DNA from: AC-32 sp963821495
GTDB taxonomy: Bacteria > Actinomycetota > Thermoleophilia > Gaiellales > Gaiellaceae
NCBI GenBank assembly: GCA_963821495.1
Contig: CAWGEA010000001.1
Span: forward strand, 1-64,000
Length of the DNA: 64,000 nucleotides
Reading direction: 5' to 3'
The translations under genes were made by a program, and so were the position numbers. Position 1 is the first letter of the stretch. Every line of letters starts with the position of its first letter. Shown here piece after piece: positions 12,230-19,111 of the stretch. The notes below the pieces were generated by a model that did not search any database, was not told the origin of the DNA, and was given only the letters and a program-made list of their open reading frames with translations.

Positions 12230-13138
12230 TCAGGGGAGCAGCCCCGACGGCGAGACGCCGGGATGCCGGGAGGAGATCCTGACGCGCAGCGCGGCGGGCC
12301 GGATCGCGAACCGGAGTGGCGGGTTCAGATCAGCCGCCTCGCCGTCGACGCCGGCGTGCACCGGTGCGGGGCCCGTCACCTCGAACGAGGTCGCGCCCCA
12401 GGCTCGTCCCGGCACCGGGCGAGTGGCTGGAGCGTCGAGGACGACGATTCCGAGCTCGCCGCTGTCGAGCGTTCGTCGGGTCCCGGAGACCAGCGGGCGG
12501 TCGAGCGCGTAGGGATTGTTCGAGACGAGCACGACGGCCGGCGAGCGGTGTTCACGGCCGAGGTCGTCGACGAGCTGTAGCTCCGGCAACGATGCGCTCG
12601 GGCCGAGCACCGCACGCGCCGTCTCGAACAGGGTTCGCGCCTTCTCGTCGCGGTACTGCTCTTGGCGAACGGCGTCGCCGTAGATCCCTAGCGAGACGTT
12701 GTTGAGAAACAGGCGACCGTTCACCTCGGCGACGTCGATCCGCCGCTCAACCCCGTCGACGAGCGCATCGAGCGATCCGACCAGGTCGTGCGGATCTACG
12801 CCCAGATCTTTCGCGAAGTGGTTGCGTGTACCGGCTGGAACGCAGACGAACGGAAGTCCGTGTGCCCGGGCAGCTGCAGCGACGATCGCCAACGATCCGT
12901 CGCCGCCGGCTGCGCCCAGCAGATCGGAGCCGCTCGCCACAGCTTCGGAGACGAGGGCGGCGAGGCTCTGACCGGGGCGCAGGACGACGGCGTCGATTCC
13001 CCGGTCGCGCGCTCGCTCGGCCACGGCGGCGCGTGCCGCCTTCCCGCCGCCGGACGTCGGGTTGACGAACAGCACCGGCCGTAGCGCCGGATCCACCGCT
13101 CGCCAGCCGAAGTGCGCCGGCCGGTTCGACGGGCTCAT
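12230..13138 (-). CDS. Diacylglycerol kinase catalytic-domain lipid kinase
   Basis: A 302-residue protein of the DAGK_cat/YegS family, which phosphorylates diacylglycerol or sphingosine-like lipids with ATP at the membrane. Seen: PVLFVNPTSGGGKAARAAV (phosphate-loop region), LLGAAGGDGSLAIVAAAA (the GGDG signature), VCVPAGTRNHFAKDLG, then VEVNG-type strand DVAEVNGRLFLNNVSLGIYG. The start chosen is ATG 13138 (MSPSNRPAHFGW). It is the first gene inside the tRNA-Thr island and is transcribed toward the island boundary. Confidence 0.88.
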   Translation of the reverse strand: MSPSNRPAHFGWRAVDPALRPVLFVNPTSGGGKAARAAVAERARDRGIDAVVLRPGQSLAALVSEAVASGSDLLGAAGGDGSLAIVAAAARAHGLPFVCVPAGTRNHFAKDLGVDPHDLVGSLDALVDGVERRIDVAEVNGRLFLNNVSLGIYGDAVRQEQYRDEKARTLFETARAVLGPSASLPELQLVDDLGREHRSPAVVLVSNNPYALDRPLVSGTRRTLDSGELGIVVLDAPATRPVPGRAWGATSFEVTGPAPVHAGVDGEAADLNPPLRFAIRPAALRVRISSRHPGVSPSGLLP

Positions 13139-13292
13139 GGACTGGCGGCTTTCGCGGCGGTGAGGTCCGACGTCAACACGATCTGACGATGTTCGCAGCC
13201 GTGGCGGCAGCAAACCCGCGGCACGTGGCAGTGGGTTGGCAGCGACGCGCGCAAGTGTCCACGCGACAGGTACTCAAGCGAAGGGAGGAGCA

Positions 13293-14078
13293 ATGGCGGA
13301 GACCGAAAACGTCGTCGTCGTGCGCTTCACGGATCCGAGCAAGGCCTACCAGGCGTTGAGCGTGCTCAAGGAGTGCGCCGCCGAGGGTCGGATCGGGCTC
13401 GAGTCCGCGGCCATCGTCGAGCGCACGGAGACCGGAGAGCTGCGCATCCCCGAGGGCACCGACAACGTCGAGCTCCTGGGCACCGCGAGTGGCTCGCTGC
13501 TCGGCATGCTGATCGGCGTGCTCGGCGGCCCGGTCGGTGTTCTCGTCGGTTGGGGCTCCGGTGCGTTGGTGGGCGGCGCCTTCGACATCGATCACGCCGT
13601 CACGTCCGACGAGGCGCTGACCGTACTCGGCAGGGCGCTTCCGCCGGGGTCGACTGCAGTCATGGCAAGCGTGAGCGAGCCTGCGGTCGAGGTGATCGAC
13701 GGCGAGATGGAGAAGCTCGACGGCGAGGTGACCCGCCGCCCGACGTTCGAGGTCATGGCGGAGCTCGAGGCGGCTGCCAGCGTCGTCTTCGTCGGCGAGA
13801 GCCAGCGAGATCTTTGCCACGTTCGTCGGCGCGGCGACACCTTGTTTCGTCTGGTCCGGGCGGTTCCAGGTGCCGTCACAGCAGACGACCAGACGCTTCA
13901 CGTTCACCCCCTCGATGGCTTCCCTGAGCCTACGCTAGTGAGGCGAGGGAAGATCAAGCCGGACGAGTCGCGGCGCGTGTTTCGAGGTGAACTTCGGGGC
14001 CCCATCTCTGCTGCCGCGCCGGACTCGTGGTTGCAGGCGCCTCGGGGGACCGCGGAGACAGCTCCGTTCGCGCAATGA
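13293..14078 (+). CDS. DUF1269/DUF6325-type membrane protein with an aberrant C-terminus
   Basis: The ATG at 13293 follows GGGAGGAG. The first about 165 residues match the small DUF1269 family: VVVVRFTDPSKAYQALSVL, a glycine-rich two-helix hairpin (SLLGMLIGVLGGPVGVLVGWGSGALVG), and EVTRRPTFEVMAELEAA. After about 13788 the frame reads antisense through a 5' fragment of a DUF2235 gene, so the last roughly 95 residues look accidental. The gene appears to have lost its natural end by a rearrangement. Function unknown; family members occur in stress islands. Confidence 0.7.
   Translation: MAETENVVVVRFTDPSKAYQALSVLKECAAEGRIGLESAAIVERTETGELRIPEGTDNVELLGTASGSLLGMLIGVLGGPVGVLVGWGSGALVGGAFDIDHAVTSDEALTVLGRALPPGSTAVMASVSEPAVEVIDGEMEKLDGEVTRRPTFEVMAELEAAASVVFVGESQRDLCHVRRRGDTLFRLVRAVPGAVTADDQTLHVHPLDGFPEPTLVRRGKIKPDESRRVFRGELRGPISAAAPDSWLQAPRGTAETAPFAQ
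13790..13907 (-). pseudogene. 5' fragment of a DUF2235 (T6SS phospholipase-like/alpha-beta hydrolase) gene
   Basis: Reading from GTG 13907: VNVKRLVVCCDGTWNRPDQ, then PTNVAKISLALADED, the opening of DUF2235 proteins (catalytic-domain N-terminus with CDGTWN). Homology stops after about 40 codons, where the sequence becomes the antisense of the DUF1269 gene end. It is preceded by GAGGGG, a fitting ribosome binding site, so the fragment still has its start region. A truncated remnant, not functional. Confidence 0.65.
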
Positions 14079-14139
14079 GCCTCGGTGCTCGAGCAAGCCC
14101 ACTACGCGCAGCCGAGTCCGCGGGATGTGGACGAGTCGC

Positions 14140-14957
14140 CTATACGCCATGCCGGCGTGTGTAGTGGCGGTCGCCGATCACGTCGTCAACGTCGCGCGTC
14201 TCGCAAAACCTGAACAGGTCGGACGACCGATTTATGAACCCGAGCCCGGGGAAGTTGAGCGACGTGTTGCACAGGACGCCGCAGCCAGTCCGAGCCGAAA
14301 ACGCCCTCAACAGGTCGCGCAGCCGCGCGGGGCCGTCCTCCCTGACGGACTGAAGCCGGGCCGTGCCGTCCGTGTGTGTTACGGCGGGTAGGCGTTCCGC
14401 CTCCCTCACTCGCTTCGTAAAGAGCATGTACGGGTCGTGCCTGCTCGACTCGAACCAGGTTGACTGCTCCTCCGCTAAACAGCATGGCGCGATCGCCCGG
14501 TACGGCTCACGCCGCTTGATGACATTCAACCGGTCGCGCATCTCACGCCGGAACGGAGCCGCCAGCAGCGAGCGGTGGCCGAGAGCGCGCGGGCCGATTT
14601 CGCTCCTGCCGTGCACGAACGCGACCACGCTCTGCTCCTCCAGGCGCCCGGCGAGCGCATCGGCGTCGAGCGGCGCTTCGGACCACCGCTGCGGGTCGGG
14701 CTGATCGTCGATCACGAACTCGAGCCCCGCGTAAACCGTCCAGTCGAGGCGACATGCCTCACCGAGGCTGACCTGCGCGTCCACGGCGGTCCCGATTGCG
14801 GATCCCGAGTCATTGGCGCAGGGAGGCACGAACACATCTCCGAAGTGGCCGCAGTCGGCCCAGCGGGTGTTCCAGTCGCAGTTGAGGCCGCAGCCGCCCG
14901 CGATCAGGAGCGGCAGGCCGGCGGGCAGCGTCCTTTGCGCAGCCCACAGGAAAGTGT
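14140..14957 (-). pseudogene. Carbamoyltransferase (NodU/TobZ type), C-terminal part only
   Basis: The readable protein begins within FLWAAQRTLPAGLPLLIAGG and continues through CGLNCDWNTRW, GRSEIGPRALGHRSLLAAP, MRDRLNVIKRREPYRAIAP and ARTGCGVLCNTSLNFPG. These are the YrdC-like/carbamoyltransferase C-terminal signatures. Roughly the first half of a 550-600 residue enzyme is missing. The break coincides with operator copy 1 (14961-14974), so the truncation occurred at or near that palindrome. Remnant in the larger tRNA-Thr island. Confidence 0.8.
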
Positions 14958-14960
14958 CGA

Positions 14961-14974
14961 ATCACCCTGGTGAT
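14961..14974. promoter_or_regulatory. Palindromic operator, copy 1 (orphan)
   Basis: ATCACC-CT-GGTGAT, a perfect 6-2-6 palindrome. On the minus strand its left flank GCGATCGGA equals that of copy 4, but no -10 hexamer lies 37 bp away in either direction. It abuts the broken carbamoyltransferase and looks like a recombined remnant. Confidence 0.65.
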
Positions 14975-15117
14975 TCCGATCGCCCCGCGGTCCGGGTGGC
15001 GGAATCACGGAGTCGGACGAGTTCGCGCACCTACGGCCGTGTGAGAGGCTCTTGCCGGACGTGGCACAGACCAGACATGTCACACCTCACGGACCGAGCG
15101 ACGGTCTGATCTGACTC

Positions 15118-16176
15118 ATGAGCCAACTCACCAAGGTGTTTTCGGTCAATCGGAAGGGATTCAGTCTGCCCGGCGGCGTGGCCATTGGCGGAATCCTGCT
15201 GGTGATCTGGTTCGGCATCGCCCAGCTTGACCAACAGAAGTACGTCGTCAGCGTCATCTTCGCCGTTCTGACCACCGCCCTGAGCGATCCGGGCGGTGGA
15301 TACGGGAAGCGGGCGTGGAGTATGGGTGCCTTCGGCCTTGGCGGTGCGGCGGTGACCGCCCTGGCGTTTTTCGTCGGAACCCAGGCCTGGGGATTCGTGG
15401 TCCTCGCCCTCTTCGTGGTCACGTTGTTGGCCGGGTTGGCGGTGAAGTTCGGACTGCATCGATTCAGCGTTGCGATGCTGCTCAACATCTGGTTCGTCGT
15501 CGCCGTCGTCCTGCCGACCAGTTACCGCGCCGATCGGATCAAGACCAACGGATGGGACCAGGCGCTGGCGTGGCTGATCGGATCGGCGCTGTGGATCGCC
15601 TTGATCGGCATCGTGTGGTTGCTGAGCAGGCGCAAATGGCGGCCACGTCCGGTGATCGACCTCCCCGGTGAGCCCTTCGCTCCGGTCGAACTCACCCGAC
15701 CGGTGGTGCTCTTCGCCCTGATACGGGCTCTGGCCCTCGCAGCATCCGCCGCCATCGCCTACGGGTTCCACGAACCTAATGCGGATTGGATGGTGATCGC
15801 CACGCTGATCGCCATGAAGCCGAGCATTGAGCAGTCCAGGCTGGTGGGCCTCCAGCGCGTCCTCGGTGCGGGCATGGGCGCTGTCGTGGCCATACCGATC
15901 TTGCTGGCAGTCCACGACAAGGACGCCTTGATAGTGATCATCATCCTCCTGGCCGCGATCGGGGCTTCCATCCATGCCGTGAACTACGCCTATTACACGG
16001 CTGCCATCGCCAGTGCGGCCCTCATCGCCGCAGACCTGCCACACCCCACCAACTACGCGGCCGAGGGTCGCCGGGTGCTCTTCACGTTCATCGGCGTGGG
16101 GATCGCTGTGGTGGTCATGTTCATCGCGGACGGCATACAAAAACGTTCGGCAAAGGCCGCGCCGACACCCGCGTGA
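15118..16176 (+). CDS. FUSC-like integral membrane protein
   Basis: A 352-residue protein with about ten hydrophobic segments in two blocks separated by a polar stretch (RRKWRPRPVIDLPGEPF), and the phrase ANADWMVIATLIAMKP-like (NADWMVIATLIAMKPSIEQS) typical of the FUSC/aromatic-acid-exporter superfamily: TM, large loop, then a second TM block. The ATG at 15118 is a clear start. Members export aromatic acids or other small anions; the substrate is unknown. It stands alone between two gene remnants and is one of the intact genes of the larger island. Confidence 0.7.
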   Translation: MSQLTKVFSVNRKGFSLPGGVAIGGILLVIWFGIAQLDQQKYVVSVIFAVLTTALSDPGGGYGKRAWSMGAFGLGGAAVTALAFFVGTQAWGFVVLALFVVTLLAGLAVKFGLHRFSVAMLLNIWFVVAVVLPTSYRADRIKTNGWDQALAWLIGSALWIALIGIVWLLSRRKWRPRPVIDLPGEPFAPVELTRPVVLFALIRALALAASAAIAYGFHEPNADWMVIATLIAMKPSIEQSRLVGLQRVLGAGMGAVVAIPILLAVHDKDALIVIIILLAAIGASIHAVNYAYYTAAIASAALIAADLPHPTNYAAEGRRVLFTFIGVGIAVVVMFIADGIQKRSAKAAPTPA

Positions 16177-16230
16177 GTTTCTTGCAGAGAGCTTCGTGAC
16201 ACCCCGCCAAGGAGTTCGCACGGGTAAGCG

Positions 16231-16676
16231 GTGAGTTCCGGGCTTGCGATTATCGGTCTGACGTTGCTGCTGGTAGCTGCGGTATCGCGGCGTCTCTCGA
16301 GCACGCCGCTGACGCCGGCGATGGTGGGAGCCTGACGGTCGTGCGGATGCTGCCGGTGGCGATCTCTCTTTGGGGCACCCACGCGCTCGGTCCGACGGTC
16401 GCGTTCATGGGCTGGTTCGGCCCACGCGGGCTCGCATCGATCGTGTTCGCCGTGATCGTCGAAGACTCGCACCTCGCTCACGGCGGAACCATCGTCGCGG
16501 CCACCTACCTCACCGTCGGCCTCTCGGTGCTCGTGCACGGGCTCTCGGCAGCGCCGCTGGTGAGCCGTTACACCAACTGGTACCAGACCGCCGCGGACGA
16601 ACGCGCCCCTGCGATGGAGAGCAAACCGATGCACGAGCACCGACCGCGCAGGCTCGCCGCTCGGCCGAGCAGCTGA
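16231..16676 (+). pseudogene. Na+/H+ (CPA-type) antiporter with a large internal deletion
   Basis: GTG 16231 starts VSSGLAIIGLTLLLVAAVSR, then RRLSSTPLTPAMVGA, the N-terminal helix of a cation:proton antiporter. After a stop at about 16333 the sequence continues in another frame as RMLPVAISLWGTHALGPTVA, then FMGWFGPRGLASIVFAVIVE, the conserved C-terminal half of NhaP/CPA1 exchangers. About 250-300 residues between the two ends are missing. Non-functional remnant. Confidence 0.75.
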
Positions 16677-16758
16677 CCGTCGAATGCTGGGGGTGGGCCG
16701 GCGACAGGGACTTGAACAGGTCGGGGCAACCCCACCGCGAGCGCCTACTCGCGCGGGG

Positions 16759-16796
16759 GACAGGGTCAGACCGCACGCGGCGGGTCTGACCCTGTC
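16759..16796. repeat. 14-bp perfect inverted repeat between convergent genes
   Basis: GACAGGGTCAGACC (16759-16772) and GGTCTGACCCTGTC (16783-16796), with a 10-nt loop. It sits between the antiporter remnant and the convergent decarboxylase-like gene. There is no T-tract, so it may be a factor-dependent stop or a solitary REP-like element. GGGTCTGACCCTGTC-type arms occur beside REP-associated transposases, but none is encoded here. Confidence 0.6.
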
Positions 16797-16815
16797 ATCG
16801 AGGGGCGCTGAAGGC

Positions 16816-17148
16816 TTATGCCTCCTGTGCCTCGTCGGCCTCGAGCTCGGCGAGGTCGATCGCGATGCCGAGCGCGCGCACGATCTTGCTCGTCGCCGAC
16901 GCAACGCGTGCCGTTCCCACGATGGGCGCGATCGCGGCGAGGATGCCGCGAACCTCGTCCGCGTCGATGTCGATCTCGCGGGCCGCGCCGAGGTTGTACA
17001 GGTATGAGACGGGCGGGGCGTCCATCGCCACGAGGGCGGCGATGCGTACGAGCATGACCTTGTCGGGATCGAGGCTCGACGCCTCGATCGAGTCGGCGGT
17101 CATGCTGGCGAGCAGATCGAGGACTGGTGTCTCGGTCAGTTCGGGCAT
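16816..17148 (-). CDS. Carboxymuconolactone decarboxylase-like (AhpD-fold) protein without the CxxC
   Basis: A 110-residue all-helical protein: SLDPDKVMLVRIAALVAMDA, PPVSYLYNLGAAREIDIDA, VRGILAAIAPIVGTARVAS. This matches small CMD/AhpD-fold proteins, but no cysteine is present, so the peroxidase-type CxxC chemistry is excluded. It is preceded by a palindromic operator (17276-17289), a TAACGT box (17233-17238) and a leaderless upstream ORF that overlaps its ATG, making it part of the proposed island regulon. Role unknown. Confidence 0.7.
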   Translation of the reverse strand: MPELTETPVLDLLASMTADSIEASSLDPDKVMLVRIAALVAMDAPPVSYLYNLGAAREIDIDADEVRGILAAIAPIVGTARVASATSKIVRALGIAIDLAELEADEAQEA

Positions 17149-17225
17149 GAGGATCTCCTTGTCTCGACGAACTGTGCGGTCGTCGACGCCGCTACACGAT
17201 CCGAAGGACCGTCTGCTTGTGGCAC
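17136..17225 (-). CDS. Leaderless upstream ORF coupled to the CMD-like gene
   Basis: GTG at 17225 lies exactly 7 nt after the TAACGT box, so a transcript would start at or next to the start codon. The 29-codon frame (VPQADGPSDRV...SCPN) runs over the ATG of the CMD-like gene (17148) and stops 12 nt inside it. It resembles no protein; I include it because three other promoters of the same type have the same arrangement. Confidence 0.4.
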   Translation of the reverse strand: MPQADGPSDRVAASTTAQFVETRRSSCPN

Positions 17226-17232
17226 GCTCTTG

Positions 17233-17289
17233 ACGTTACGCCGTCGGCCCCCCGGCGGGCGGGAGGCCGACCGTATTCACTCAGGTGAA
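17233..17289 (-). promoter_or_regulatory. Regulon promoter with operator copy 2 (CMD-like gene)
   Basis: Operator TTCACC-TG-AGTGAA (minus strand, 17289-17276), then exactly 37 bp, then TAACGT (17238-17233) as a -10. The operator would be centred about 56 bp upstream of transcription start, a class I activator-like position. A 23-bp stretch including the operator (17275-17297) is repeated identically at 19097-19119. Confidence 0.7.
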
Positions 17290-18999
17290 CGCGAACGGAC
17301 GCGCGAGAACTCGCGCGGGCGAGAGGATGGCGTGTGACAGCATCCCGCCGGAGACAACACGGGCGTCGAACCCGTTCTGCACCAGCATTCGCGTGGCGGT
17401 GTAGGCGCGCTGGCCCGAGCGGCAGACAACGAGGATCTCGCGATCACGGGGAAGGTCGTCGAGGCGGGAGCGAAGCTCGCCTAACGGAATGTTGAGGGAT
17501 TGCGGGAGGTGCTCGACCGCCAGCTCGACCGGCTCGCGGACGTCGAGGAGGAAGCCACCGTTCAGGGAGCTCCAGTGGCTGAGCGGCATGTCGCCGCGGA
17601 GAACGCCTGCTCCGACCATTCCGGCGAAGTTGACTGGGTCCTTCGCGCTCCCGAAGGGTGGCGAGTAGCAGAGTTCGACCTGTTCGAGGTCGTAGACGGT
17701 CGCGCCCAGCTGGATCGCCAGTGCGAGCTCGCTGATCCGTTTGTCGACGCCGTCTTCGCCGGCCGCCTGGGCTCCGAGCAGCCGGCCGTCGGACTTGCGG
17801 AACAGGACCTTCATCGCGATCGGCGTCGCGCCCGGGTAATAGCCGGCGTGCGAGTTCGGGTAGAGATAGATCTTCTCGAAGTCTGTGTCGCCGAGGCGGT
17901 TGAGCGTCTTCTCGTTCGCGCCCGTCCAGGCGACTGCGGCCCCGAAGAGCTCGACGACCGAGGTGCCTTGCGTGCCCCGGAAGTGGGAGTCACGGCCGGC
18001 GATCACGTCGGCCGCGATGCGGGCCTGCCGGTTCGCGGGCCCAGCGAGCGCGATCAGACTCCACTCGCCGGTGACGAAGTCCCGTACCTCGATAGCGTCG
18101 CCGACAGCGAAGATGTCGGGGTCGCTCGTCCGCATCTGGTCATCGACGCGGATCCCGCCGAGCGCGCCGACCTCGATCCCGGCCACGGTCGCGAGAGTCG
18201 TGTCGGGTCGTACGCCGAGCGCCAGGATTACGATGTCCGCCGGATACGACTTGCCGGACTGCGTCCACACCTCGAGCGGGCCGTCGCCGGTCTGCCCGAA
18301 GCCGGCGACGCCGTCCTCGAGAGCGACGCGGACGCCGTGGAGCTCGAGGAAGTCCTCAACGATCCGCCCGTATTCGCGGTCGAGCGGGGCGAGCACCTGA
18401 TCCGCCATTTCGACCACGGTGACCTCGAAGCCGCGGCGAGTGAGGTTCTCCGCCATCTCGAGGCCGATGAACCCGCCGCCGACGACGACGGCGCGCATCG
18501 GCGGCCGGGTGATCTGGAGCCCGGAGTACCTGCCCATGCCCGCGAGGAAGCTCGTCCCCCGCTCGATCCATTCACGGATCTCCCGCGCGTCCGGCACGGT
18601 CCGCACCGGGAAGATCCCCGGAAGGTCGATGCCCGGCAGCGGCGGGCGGATCGAAGGCGCCCCGGGCGACAGCACGAGCTTGTCGTAGGGCGCGGTCGTG
18701 ACCTCGCCGCTCGTGACGTCGCGCAACTGGACGGTCTTCTCCTCGGGCGAGATCCCGATCGCTTCGCAGTTGATCCGGCAATCGACCGCGAAGTGCTCGC
18801 GGAACACCCGCTCGTTTGCGACCAGCAGATCGGACTCATGCTCGATCACGCCTCCGACGCGGTACGGAAGCCCGCAGTTTGCGAACGAGACGTACGGCCC
18901 GCGTTCCACCATCAGGATCTCGGCCCGTTCGTCGAGCCGGCGCAGTCGCGCCGCACACGACGCGCCGCCTGCGACGCCACCGACAATGATCACCTTCAT
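17281..18999 (-). CDS. cdr: CoA-disulfide reductase with C-terminal rhodanese domain
   Basis: A 572-residue flavoprotein that reduces CoA disulfide, or CoA persulfide and polysulfide, with NAD(P)H. Seen: FAD Rossmann VIIVGGVAGGASCAARLRRL at the N-terminus; the single active cysteine in SFANCGLPYRVGG (about residue 43); NAD(P) site AVVVGGGFIGLEMAENL; DPDIFAVGDAIEV; the dimerisation domain (PGATPIAMKVLF, CYSPPFGSAKDPVN); and a rhodanese domain from about residue 470 with FLLDVREPVELA and active Cys in VVCRSGQRAYTA. This architecture matches CoADR-Rhd proteins linked to sulfur and redox stress. It has its own regulon promoter (operator copy 3). Confidence 0.92.
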   Translation of the reverse strand: MKVIIVGGVAGGASCAARLRRLDERAEILMVERGPYVSFANCGLPYRVGGVIEHESDLLVANERVFREHFAVDCRINCEAIGISPEEKTVQLRDVTSGEVTTAPYDKLVLSPGAPSIRPPLPGIDLPGIFPVRTVPDAREIREWIERGTSFLAGMGRYSGLQITRPPMRAVVVGGGFIGLEMAENLTRRGFEVTVVEMADQVLAPLDREYGRIVEDFLELHGVRVALEDGVAGFGQTGDGPLEVWTQSGKSYPADIVILALGVRPDTTLATVAGIEVGALGGIRVDDQMRTSDPDIFAVGDAIEVRDFVTGEWSLIALAGPANRQARIAADVIAGRDSHFRGTQGTSVVELFGAAVAWTGANEKTLNRLGDTDFEKIYLYPNSHAGYYPGATPIAMKVLFRKSDGRLLGAQAAGEDGVDKRISELALAIQLGATVYDLEQVELCYSPPFGSAKDPVNFAGMVGAGVLRGDMPLSHWSSLNGGFLLDVREPVELAVEHLPQSLNIPLGELRSRLDDLPRDREILVVCRSGQRAYTATRMLVQNGFDARVVSGGMLSHAILSPARVLARPFAFT

Positions 19000-19054
19000 C
19001 GTCTCACCTCACCGTCGCTTGCAGGGTTACTACCCCCGTCGTCTGACGACACCC

Positions 19055-19111
19055 ACGCTACGGGGGCGGCGGCACGACGAGCGGGCACGCGACGGGATTC
19101 ACTCAGGTGAA
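19055..19111 (-). promoter_or_regulatory. Regulon promoter with operator copy 3 (CoA-disulfide reductase)
   Basis: Operator TTCACC-TG-AGTGAA (19111-19098 on the minus strand) overlaps the end of the LuxR/LAL gene; exactly 37 bp downstream is TAGCGT (19060-19055). The reductase ATG is at 18999, so unlike its sisters this promoter has a leader of about 48 nt. Confidence 0.7.

Noticed and set aside
16759..16796. Insertion-sequence terminal repeats
   Set aside because: The arms are 10 nt apart and enclose no gene; better described as a hairpin or REP-like element.
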